Origin: JAGOEX01 sp964630905
GTDB lineage: Bacteria > UBP6 > UBA1177
Direction: 5' to 3'
DNA: 42,924 nt
Assembly (NCBI GenBank): GCA_964630905.1
Contig: CAZVWR010000026.1
Location: 1-42,924 of the forward strand
Shown piece after piece: positions 1 to 7,023 of the stretch. Position numbers and translations under genes: made by a program. A model generated the notes under the pieces. The model did not search any database, had not been told where the DNA came from, and was given only the letters and a program-made list of their open reading frames with translations. Numbering within the stretch: the stretch's first letter is position 1; each line of letters begins with the position of its first letter.

Positions 1-263
1 ATAAAGAGAAAGTAATGACTATAATAACAGAGGAATTTGGACCTGATGCGGAGGAGATGATGCCGTCACTTGGAAAAAAGATTTACAACGAAGGCAGAGA
101 AGAAGGACTCCAGGTAGGAATTGAAAAAGGTGCTTTCGCCAAAGCTGTTGAGACTTGCAGGAATGCTCTTCGATCAGGGATCTTACCTGAACTGGTTGCC
201 AAAATAACGAATCTTCCACTTGAAAAAGTTCTTGAAATCCAGAAGACTCTTCAGAACTATTGA
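1..263 (+). CDS. Rpn-family recombination-promoting nuclease/putative transposase, C-terminal end (partial)
   Basis: The reading frame is open to the left edge: codons 3-14 (KEKV) run in frame into the first ATG at 15, so this is the tail of a longer gene. The visible part has a charged 'GREEGLQVGIEKG' stretch followed by a helical segment ending 'ITNLPLEKVLEIQKTL'. This is the usual C-terminus of PD-(D/E)XK transposase-like Rpn proteins, which bind and cut DNA and promote recombination. The catalytic domain lies outside the window, so its integrity cannot be judged. It sits directly upstream of an orphan Rhs tip, which fits a recombination-prone accessory region. The family call rests only on the tail pattern. 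Confidence 0.6.
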   Translation, partial: KEKVMTIITEEFGPDAEEMMPSLGKKIYNEGREEGLQVGIEKGAFAKAVETCRNALRSGILPELVAKITNLPLEKVLEIQKTLQNY

Positions 264-307
264 ATTCTCATTATATAACACAAAATCAATCAGTAAGATA
301 TAATTGA

Positions 308-1570
308 AAGAGAGAATCTGTTGCATTAACTGACGATTCTGCTAATATACTTGAGCGTTACAGGTACAGAGTCTATGGAGAACATGAAGTGATAAACTCC
401 TGTCATACATTATGTGACACGACATATCAAAGCTGTTTTGATGGATGCAACGGAGATCCCGGCTGTGAAGCCAGCTGTCTTGCCACAAAGAACACATGTG
501 ATTCAAACTGTGCCGCAACTGACTACGCCGGAAACATCCACAACTTCCTCTGGGGCGGCTCACTCTACGAACCGGAAACCAACCTCTACTGGATGAGAAA
601 CAGATACTACCACAAAGACATGCACCGCTTTATCAATCAGGATCCCATAGGCATCTGGGGAGATGCAAACAACCTCGGAAACGGATTCGCCTATGTCGCC
701 GGAATGGTGATTGAAGCAAGTGATCCCACGGGGTTGGAGAGTGAAGAGCAGCAGCCGACTTCACCAAATTATCCAACGCCTGGGTTTGATTCAGAAAAAA
801 GCTGGGACACTTTTAAGAAGGAAGTTGTTAATACTATAAAAGATGTTGTGGGTTATAGTGCGGTTAAAGAATTTAAAGAGGCGGTAGCAGAAAAATCTAT
901 CAAGAAATTCTTTAAAGCAATAGGATATGCAATAAAAATCGCAAAACCCCCAGATGTGGTTGGTCCTGTGACAAAATCATTAACATCAGGAATAATTGGT
1001 GAAAATTCATATAAGAACAAAGATGGAGACACTGTTTCATTTACACAATATAACGATGGTTCAAACAAGTGTGTAGTGAAAGACAAAGAAGGGAATGAAT
1101 ATAAAAAAGAAACAGACGGAAAAGGGGAAGTAAAATATTATGAAAAAAATGAAAAAGGAGAATGGGTTGAAATAAAGGATGAAGAAAAAAAAGAAGAAGT
1201 GAAAAAGAAGTTTTCTAAATCATCTTATGATTCAACTGATCCGCAAGAATCATTGCAAGATCAACTTAGAAAAAATTCATTGAGAAAAATGCTTAAACAG
1301 GGTGGGTTTGAAGAAATATATGTTGATCCAACACCTGAATGGAGCGACTGGCGACATTTGCCTGTAAAAATCATTTTTAAAAACCGTGAACTTTTAAAAA
1401 ACAAAGATCCTTTGATTCAAATTATAAGGAGGGGAAAGATTGTTAATAAACATACTGGACAATGGATGGATGCTCCATTAACCGAGAAAAACACAAATCC
1501 TTTTAGAAATGCTCATTCTTTGTTCAACTCTGAGTTTAACCCCGGCAATATTGATCCGGTTTTGGAGTGA
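308..1570 (+). CDS. Orphan Rhs core fragment with Cys-rich insert and toxin-like C-terminal tail (cassette 1)
   Basis: The frame opens after a stop at 305-307 and reads into the end of an Rhs/YD-repeat core (VALTDDSANILERYRYRVYG). The usable start may be GTG at 389, which gives 393 aa. Order of parts: the YRYRVYGEHE core; an insert with four CX3C motifs (about residues 4-40 from the GTG); the Rhs-associated core motif with 'NLYWMRNRYY', 'DPIGIWGD' and 'DPTGL'; an unrelated lysine-rich variable region; and a C-terminal block (about 292-393) shared with cassette 2. No signal peptide and no full YD-repeat shell are present, so this looks like a silent or displaced tip that could recombine into a full Rhs gene. 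The tail matches no toxin family I can name. The next gene starts 8 bp downstream and is the candidate immunity gene. Confidence 0.7.
   Translation, partial: KRESVALTDDSANILERYRYRVYGEHEVINSCHTLCDTTYQSCFDGCNGDPGCEASCLATKNTCDSNCAATDYAGNIHNFLWGGSLYEPETNLYWMRNRYYHKDMHRFINQDPIGIWGDANNLGNGFAYVAGMVIEASDPTGLESEEQQPTSPNYPTPGFDSEKSWDTFKKEVVNTIKDVVGYSAVKEFKEAVAEKSIKKFFKAIGYAIKIAKPPDVVGPVTKSLTSGIIGENSYKNKDGDTVSFTQYNDGSNKCVVKDKEGNEYKKETDGKGEVKYYEKNEKGEWVEIKDEEKKEEVKKKFSKSSYDSTDPQESLQDQLRKNSLRKMLKQGGFEEIYVDPTPEWSDWRHLPVKIIFKNRELLKNKDPLIQIIRRGKIVNKHTGQWMDAPLTEKNTNPFRNAHSLFNSEFNPGNIDPVLE
342..739 (+). repeat. Long direct repeat, copy 1 (Rhs core)
   Basis: DNA matching 3397-3812, interrupted by a short variable stretch just before the Cys codons. 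An exact run of 94 bases is shared between 537-630 and 3612-3705. Similarity stops abruptly after the DPTGL codons at about 739, where the two tails diverge completely. Homologous recombination between the copies would delete about 3.07 kb and exchange tails. Confidence 0.9.
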
Positions 1571-1578
1571 GGTGAGAG

Positions 1579-2448
1579 ATGAATAAAACAATAATAATTT
1601 ATATATTTATTTTGTCAGGAATGACAATGGGTATTTTGTTGCCGATTCATCTTTTCCCACTCGTTGAGAACTTCATGATTAAAAGATGCAATGAAGATTA
1701 TAGAGGTGGAATGTGTGAAATTATGGGTATAATGAAAACAATAGATGGAAACTACTCTGATTCATTTAAATATTTTGAAAAAGGGTGTGTTTTGGGTGAG
1801 GAGCAGTCATGTAATATTTATAGTGTAAATTTAAATGTCGGGCTTAGTGGCTATAATAACAAAGTTTTTTCGTATGCTATATTCGATAATGCCTGTTTTT
1901 TGGGTGATAAAAAGTCCTGTTTAGAAAAAATGATAATGACAGGCGAAGAGAATGATATTCAGACTCTTCTTGAGAATTGTGAAAAGGCAATGCACCCTCT
2001 TCCATGTAAAAAAGCGGGAGAACACTTTTTTTACGGTAAAAACGACACCTCACCTGATAAAAAAAAAGCTATCAATTTCCTGACATCGGCATGTAATCAA
2101 TTAAAAGACGGCTCATGCTATCTTCTCTCAATTGCAGCTTCAGAAACAGGCAACTTTACAATGGCACAGAAAGCTTTTAATGATGCTAATTTGCAATTTC
2201 CATTTATAGACCATGAAACAATCCTTAAAATTAAAGCATTGTATTTACTGGGAGATATTGATAAAACAAGAGATATTATAATTGAAGAAACAAGTGGAAG
2301 ACCGCACTTGACAATTTTGATATTGAAAGATTCGATTTTGAGAAAAACAGTTGAAGACAAGATTTTAAAAGAACATTACTTTAAATTATTAGAAAATCTG
2401 AAAGCTGAAAATGAAGAGTACTTAAAACTCGCAGGAGGTGTTCAATGA
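1579..2448 (+). CDS. Membrane-anchored Cys-pair Sel1-like repeat protein (candidate immunity)
   Basis: 289 aa. An N-terminal hydrophobic segment (about residues 4-28) is followed by repeated helical units carrying Cys pairs spaced like Helicobacter Hcp/Sel1-like repeats: GC-VLGEEQS-C, AC-FLGDKKS-C, NC-EKAMHPLP-C and AC-NQLKDGS-C. The disulfide-type pairs imply a periplasmic or extracytoplasmic location. The ATG lies 8 bp after the Rhs-tip stop with a GAGGTGAG ribosome-binding site. The stop overlaps the next start (ATGA), so the three genes form one unit. Position directly behind a toxin-like Rhs tail suggests an immunity or accessory role. That is inference from context; Sel1/TPR-like immunity proteins are known in polymorphic toxin systems. 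Confidence 0.6.
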   Translation: MNKTIIIYIFILSGMTMGILLPIHLFPLVENFMIKRCNEDYRGGMCEIMGIMKTIDGNYSDSFKYFEKGCVLGEEQSCNIYSVNLNVGLSGYNNKVFSYAIFDNACFLGDKKSCLEKMIMTGEENDIQTLLENCEKAMHPLPCKKAGEHFFYGKNDTSPDKKKAINFLTSACNQLKDGSCYLLSIAASETGNFTMAQKAFNDANLQFPFIDHETILKIKALYLLGDIDKTRDIIIEETSGRPHLTILILKDSILRKTVEDKILKEHYFKLLENLKAENEEYLKLAGGVQ

Positions 2449-3380
2449 AAAAGCAACTTCTTGAATTTACTCCTGCATTTCTGTTTTTATGTATTTTGAT
2501 TCTTATTGCTTCTTCTGTTTTTGCAGCATTTCTTTTTTTCTGGAATTCTCACTTTTTCTGTTCAGCTCTTGAAATTAATTCAAGTTGCAAGGTGTCCTTG
2601 ATAAAGGGAGAAAGATTCAATAATGATATTTGCGATAATAACATGGAAGGATTGAATTTTTGGCAGTTTATTGCTAGAAATGATTCTGATAAAAAGAAAA
2701 ATTGTTTGAAAAAATCATGTGATGCTAAAAATCAGATGTCATGTTTTTATCATGGACTGAATTTAAAAAAAGATGGTCAAGATTTTAATTCTTTTTTCAT
2801 CAATTCTTGTGAAAAAGGTTCAGTTGTGTCAGCTTGTTATGAATCAGGTCTTGAATTCATGAAACTGGGCAGAAAAGACGAATCAGAATATTATTTTTTA
2901 AAAGCCTGCGATTCAGGACACATTTTATCATGTTTACTTGCAGCAAATCAATCTGACTCAGAAGAAAACTTTGAAAAAATCGCTGATAAAATCGAGGAAA
3001 GAATGGTGATCTATCAAAACAACACTTCTTTTGATTTTTCAGACAAACAGGGAAATTTATCGAAAAGAGAAATATTGTCACATACTGCCAGAAAAATTCT
3101 TAATAATGACCTCAGTTTATTTTTTTCTGAAACAGCAGATGTCTTTTTGCGAATGGGTAATACCGATGAAAGCAGTTATTATCTTAAAAAAGCTGTAGAA
3201 ATAAACAAGTATGATGTTTACCGAATATTAGCAAACGATAAGAAGGATATTATAAAGAGCAATTCAAGCACTTTTTCTATAATATTTGATACACTTAAAG
3301 GCATTCAAAATGAAATAGAGTATTTTGAGAAACAACTTATTTCTTCCTCACCGATGAAAGAGGAAATGTTGTTGCATTGA
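2445..3380 (+). CDS. Second membrane-anchored Cys-pair Sel1-like protein; C-terminus rewritten by the Rhs junction
   Basis: 311 aa, overlapping the upstream gene by 4 bp (ATGA). It has the same design: a hydrophobic N-terminus (about residues 8-33), then Cys-pair repeats (SC-DAKNQMS-C, SC-EKGSVVSA-C, AC-DSGHILS-C), probably a diverged paralogue of the gene before it. The last ~17 codons (from about 3329) are Rhs core DNA read in a different frame. The Rhs frame there reads YFFLTDERGNVVALTDEDG, whereas this gene reads SSPMKEEMLLH and stops. The native C-terminus was therefore probably lost when cassette 2 joined here. It could still be functional if the repeats suffice. Role unknown; candidate immunity protein for cassette 1. 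Confidence 0.55.
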   Translation: MKKQLLEFTPAFLFLCILILIASSVFAAFLFFWNSHFFCSALEINSSCKVSLIKGERFNNDICDNNMEGLNFWQFIARNDSDKKKNCLKKSCDAKNQMSCFYHGLNLKKDGQDFNSFFINSCEKGSVVSACYESGLEFMKLGRKDESEYYFLKACDSGHILSCLLAANQSDSEENFEKIADKIEERMVIYQNNTSFDFSDKQGNLSKREILSHTARKILNNDLSLFFSETADVFLRMGNTDESSYYLKKAVEINKYDVYRILANDKKDIIKSNSSTFSIIFDTLKGIQNEIEYFEKQLISSSPMKEEMLLH

Positions 3381-4867
3381 CAGATGAAGATGGTACAATA
3401 CTTGAGCGTTACAGGTACAGAGTCTATGGAGAACATGAGATATTGACTTCAAACTTTGATACAAAAAACAACAACTGCTATGTTTCCTGCGACAATACAT
3501 ATCAGAGCTGTTTTGATGCATGCAACGGAGATCCCACCTGTGAAGCCGGCTGTCTTGCCACAAAGAACACATGTGATTCAAACTGTGCCGCAACTGATTA
3601 CGCCGGAAATGTCCACAACTTCCTCTGGGGCGGCTCACTCTACGAACCGGAAACCAACCTCTACTGGATGAGAAACAGATACTACCACAAAGACATGCAC
3701 CGCTTCATCAATCAGGACCCCATCGGAATCTGGGGAGATGCAAATAATTTAGGCAACGGATTCGCTTATGTCGCAGGAATGGTAATTGAGGCAAGTGATC
3801 CCACGGGGTTGGCAAGTGATGCTAATTCTGCCGCGGCAGTTAATGGTTTCGACAAGAATTCAGTAACTTTGGAAATGTCGAGAGCTGAAGCTTTGGTGAT
3901 GAGTTGGGCAGGAAGTGCAATTCTTAATATTGGAGGGGGTTTTTGGGCTGGTGGTCCGATTGGCGCATTTTCAGGTGCTGTTTCTGTGGCAGGAGAAATT
4001 GCAGTTGACTTGGGAGGCAATCCTGATTTAAATTTTGCATTGAATTTGGGCGTTTGGAAATTTGGTTTTTATGCTTTGGCTTGGCAAAAGGCTCCCATAG
4101 AAGGGGCAAAAGTAGCTTTTAATGTTGCGAAAGACACTGGTTTTGTGGCCAATGAGTTTTTGAAAGCATATGACAGAATGAATAGTTCTCAACCATCACA
4201 ACCAACCACAAATAGTATAAATGGCGATTTTGGAGGAACAGGCGGAGATTCAGGTGGAAGTGTTAATCCAGACACAGGAAGTAATACGGGAGGAGACGCA
4301 GGGGGAGATTCTGAAGATCCAGGCACTGGAACACCACCGATATATGAGGACGACACAGGAGGAGCCCCCATTGAATATAGTGCGGGATCCTGGACTTACG
4401 ACAATGGAGATGGCACTTCTACAGAAGTATATGATGATGATACGGTTATAATATATGATAATAAAACTGGGGAAACCATATATTGTGAAGGAGACGGATG
4501 TGAAATCTTAACCGGTCAATCATCATCATACCCATCTGATCCGGATAATGTCATGGACAGAGCACAAAAACTTTTTATGCATAATTTATTAATGAAAATG
4601 CTTAAAAGGGGAGATTCCTCGCAACCCCCTGTTTTTAAAGACAACAGCACTGGTCCAAACGGAGCAATAATGTTTTTTAGAAATCCGTATTATGTGAACA
4701 AAGACCCGATGAAAACACTAATAATAGAAGGTCACAGTGGCAGAGGTTTTATGTTTGTCAGGAATCCGTTTGCACCTCCGGCAGATTATAATCCGTATAA
4801 TTCAACAGCCGATTTCTGGTTCCATTCCGGCTTTAACCGGGGCGAAATCGGCCCGGGGTGGGAATAG
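3329..4867 (+). CDS. Orphan Rhs core fragment with Cys-rich insert and toxin-like C-terminal tail (cassette 2)
   Basis: The Rhs frame is open from 3329 after a TGA at 3326-3328. The only plausible internal start is TTG at 3377, giving 496 aa. The core (LTDERGNVVALTDEDGTILERYRYRVYG), the four-CX3C insert, and the NLYWMRNRYY/DPIGIWGD/DPTGL motif match cassette 1 nearly base for base. After DPTGL the tail is different: a hydrophobic Gly/Ala-rich region (about residues 175-245, possibly membrane-interacting), a Gly/Asp/Thr-rich linker (about 275-330), then a C-terminal block (about 396-496) shared with cassette 1. No signal peptide is seen, so it is probably a silent or displaced Rhs tip. Toxin activity is inferred from Rhs-tip architecture only. 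Confidence 0.7.
   Translation, partial: ETTYFFLTDERGNVVALTDEDGTILERYRYRVYGEHEILTSNFDTKNNNCYVSCDNTYQSCFDACNGDPTCEAGCLATKNTCDSNCAATDYAGNVHNFLWGGSLYEPETNLYWMRNRYYHKDMHRFINQDPIGIWGDANNLGNGFAYVAGMVIEASDPTGLASDANSAAAVNGFDKNSVTLEMSRAEALVMSWAGSAILNIGGGFWAGGPIGAFSGAVSVAGEIAVDLGGNPDLNFALNLGVWKFGFYALAWQKAPIEGAKVAFNVAKDTGFVANEFLKAYDRMNSSQPSQPTTNSINGDFGGTGGDSGGSVNPDTGSNTGGDAGGDSEDPGTGTPPIYEDDTGGAPIEYSAGSWTYDNGDGTSTEVYDDDTVIIYDNKTGETIYCEGDGCEILTGQSSSYPSDPDNVMDRAQKLFMHNLLMKMLKRGDSSQPPVFKDNSTGPNGAIMFFRNPYYVNKDPMKTLIIEGHSGRGFMFVRNPFAPPADYNPYNSTADFWFHSGFNRGEIGPGWE
3397..3812 (+). repeat. Long direct repeat, copy 2 (Rhs core)
   Basis: Partner of the repeat at 342-739, same orientation, with the exact 94-base run at 3612-3705. 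The region between GAACATGA and ACATATCA differs from copy 1 in length and sequence, so this copy is not a very recent unaltered duplication. Confidence 0.9.
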
Positions 4868-4879
4868 GGGGGAATTTAT

Positions 4880-4930
4880 ATGAGCAAATTTATAATCCAA
4901 CCGGAAGCTAATCCATGGGAACACAAATGA
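4880..4930 (+). CDS. Very small ORF (16 aa) after Rhs cassette 2
   Basis: An ATG at 4880 follows a strong G-rich Shine-Dalgarno stretch (4865-4872) and encodes MSKFIIQPEANPWEHK, ending 9 bp before the next ATG. The good ribosome-binding site is the only support. It may be a remnant of a displaced gene or a translational-coupling leader for the gene at 4940. Function unknown. Confidence 0.25.
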   Translation: MSKFIIQPEANPWEHK

Positions 4931-4939
4931 GGAGAAAAA

Positions 4940-5440
4940 ATGTTTTTTAAAAATATAATTGTAACGATTTGCCTTATATTCTTAGTTGTTGCGACGATTA
5001 TTGGAAATAATAAAAGAAAAAAACAAAAGAAAAAATTAACGAAAGATGGGTGTATGAATGAATTTAATTGTGAACTTGTCATTGGTGGTGACAAAGTGAT
5101 GTCAAGAATGATTATTTTGAGGAATCATACAGTGTCGTCTAATGTTCTTCTGTTTGATGACCACGTTGCATTTGCAACTGGTGCGACAAAAGAATGGCAG
5201 CCGGAAATAATGATAAGTGATATAAATTTTGTTAAAATGGAGAAATTGCTCTGGAAAGATCTGCTTTTTATTGACCATAATGCAAAATTTGAAGAAAAAG
5301 GAAAAACCAAATCAAAGTATGTAAATCAATTTTATTTGAGCGGTGACAAGGAAGAATTGCTATATATCAAGGATTTTATTGAAGAAAGGATGAATGGTTT
5401 AAAAAGAAAGAAAAATAACCCCCTAGGAGACCCCTCATGA
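4940..5440 (+). CDS. Small membrane-anchored hypothetical protein (possible immunity)
   Basis: 166 aa. One N-terminal transmembrane segment (about residues 4-22), then a very basic stretch (NKRKKQKKKL, expected on the cytoplasmic side), then a mainly beta-strand cytoplasmic domain and a charged C-terminal helix. The GAGGAG ribosome-binding site lies just upstream of the ATG. The stop overlaps the start at 5437 (ATGA). The layout (membrane anchor, basic patch, beta-rich domain) resembles bacterial PH-like membrane proteins but I see no diagnostic motif. Its position directly behind Rhs cassette 2 makes it the obvious immunity candidate for that tail. This is context only. Confidence 0.6.
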   Translation: MFFKNIIVTICLIFLVVATIIGNNKRKKQKKKLTKDGCMNEFNCELVIGGDKVMSRMIILRNHTVSSNVLLFDDHVAFATGATKEWQPEIMISDINFVKMEKLLWKDLLFIDHNAKFEEKGKTKSKYVNQFYLSGDKEELLYIKDFIEERMNGLKRKKNNPLGDPS

Positions 5441-6927
5441 AGTATTTATGGATCTTAATTGCAGTTTTTGTGTTTGTTCCGGTTTTTGCAGATACCGACA
5501 TTGAACCGGACGACGGTGATATTGAAGTAACTGATGATTATGCTGACGAAGAGGAACTTCCCGATGAGGATTTTTCACTGGAAGAAGACGGAGCCGGTCT
5601 ATCGATCACCACTGCGGTAAACGGCAGTACGGTTATATACGGAAGAGTTTTCTATAACTACATAACCGACTATTCCCGCGGCAGAATTTATATCTATGAA
5701 CAGATTGGTGAAACCGGTGAATTTGCCTTTGCAGGCCAGATCCCTTCCGACAGGGAGAAAACAAGCTATTTCGGCGGATATGTCGGAATGTCAGAGAACA
5801 CAATATTCACACTGAACGCAGTTTACGGCAACGGTACAACTAACGAAAAACAGCTTGATGTTTATAAAAAGGGTGAAGAATCGGTCTGGTCACACAATAA
5901 AACAGTCGAACTGCCTGAAAATTATGATGTTACCGGCAAGGGTTTTGCCGCAGATAACGGAACCGTCCTTCTTCCAGTCTATAACACAGTAATAAATGAC
6001 AAAAGCATTCCCGAACTTTTTCTTTATTCTTCCGATGATGATTATGTTCTATATAAAAGCATAGCCCCGGCAAATTATGACAAAGATCTCTACGGCTTTT
6101 CGTTCCCGATGGGTTTTGATATTTCAGATAACACAATAGTTGCCACATCAACATCAATGAAAGATGAATTCACATACGGCCCGACATCAATACACATATT
6201 CAGCAAAGATCCTGAAAGCGGAGAGTGGTCTGAAACACAGACCATAAAATCTGATTCCGGCGATTTGGTCAAGGCATATTACAACATCTCCATATTTAAA
6301 GACAGATTCATAGTTCATTCATATCTGGATGAAAACCTTACACAGGGTTCAGCTCAGATATTCCAGAACAGGGAAGGGACATGGGAGCTTGTAAAGGAAA
6401 TCCTTCCACCGGCAGATGCAAAGAACCATTTCGGATGGAATGTTTCCATTGGAGAAGATTTCGCGGTTGCAACTGACAAGGCCGATTCCAAATCACTTCC
6501 ATACGGCACGACTTATGTTTTTTACAAAGATTACGACCCCGCAAACCCTGATACAAAGACAGAAGACAACTGGGGACTGTTTGATAAATATGAAGTTACT
6601 GACGAATCTGTGACTCCGCTCATGGGTTCAGTTGCAGTCATTGACGGGGACACACTTTCAATGGGAGCCGCCCCCTCGATCCTGAAATCCGGTGACCCCA
6701 TGACCCCTTACATTGAAAAACTTAAAATACCCGAATTCACTGAAACTCCTGATGAAACCGAAACCCCCGATGAAACGGAAACCACTGACGAATCAGAAAT
6801 AAATGACGGAAACGAAACGGCAGATGATGCTAAAACAGATGACAGCGATTCCGCAGAAGAGACAACCGATACAGAAAACAACGACAAAAAAGAAAAAAGT
6901 TCCGGCTGCTCCCTTTCTGTTTTCTGA
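5437..6927 (+). CDS. Secreted FG-GAP/beta-propeller-like protein with acidic tail
   Basis: 496 aa with a clear signal peptide (MKYLWILIAVFVFVPVFA). An acidic linker (about 20-48) precedes repeated blade-like units with patterns such as 'IYEQIGETGEFAFAGQI', 'VYKKGEESVWSHNKTVEL' and 'IFSKDPESGEWSETQTI', typical of FG-GAP-like integrin-alpha or choice-of-anchor repeat proteins. The C-terminal ~65 residues are Asp/Glu/Thr-rich with degenerate ETPDETE repeats, ending SSGCSLSVF. The GC motif near the end recalls Gly-Cys C-terminal sorting tags, but the hydrophobic helix and basic tail of such tags are absent. Coding bias is more GC-rich than the Rhs genes next door. Probably a surface protein; ligand unknown. 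Confidence 0.65.
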   Translation: MKYLWILIAVFVFVPVFADTDIEPDDGDIEVTDDYADEEELPDEDFSLEEDGAGLSITTAVNGSTVIYGRVFYNYITDYSRGRIYIYEQIGETGEFAFAGQIPSDREKTSYFGGYVGMSENTIFTLNAVYGNGTTNEKQLDVYKKGEESVWSHNKTVELPENYDVTGKGFAADNGTVLLPVYNTVINDKSIPELFLYSSDDDYVLYKSIAPANYDKDLYGFSFPMGFDISDNTIVATSTSMKDEFTYGPTSIHIFSKDPESGEWSETQTIKSDSGDLVKAYYNISIFKDRFIVHSYLDENLTQGSAQIFQNREGTWELVKEILPPADAKNHFGWNVSIGEDFAVATDKADSKSLPYGTTYVFYKDYDPANPDTKTEDNWGLFDKYEVTDESVTPLMGSVAVIDGDTLSMGAAPSILKSGDPMTPYIEKLKIPEFTETPDETETPDETETTDESEINDGNETADDAKTDDSDSAEETTDTENNDKKEKSSGCSLSVF

Positions 6928-6964
6928 ATTTAATTAAGCAGTCTATTAAAATAAAACGAAAATC

Positions 6965-6993
6965 TTGAAAAAATCAAACTAAACGGCTAATGT
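6965..6993 (+). promoter_or_regulatory. Predicted sigma70-type promoter for the KIAV/PEGA gene
   Basis: TTGAAA at 6965-6970, 17-bp spacer, TAATGT at 6988-6993, about 30 bp upstream of the ATG at 7024, with GAGGGAG as ribosome-binding site. Confidence 0.5.
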
Positions 6994-7023
6994 ATTGCGA
7001 GATTTTTCATTGAGGGAGTTAAT

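Noticed and set aside
342..563. Minus-strand Cys-rich ORFs with the same MSRPRGSCG start here and at 3348-3638
   Set aside because: They are antisense shadows of the duplicated Rhs core; their similarity simply reflects the repeat. No ribosome-binding sites.
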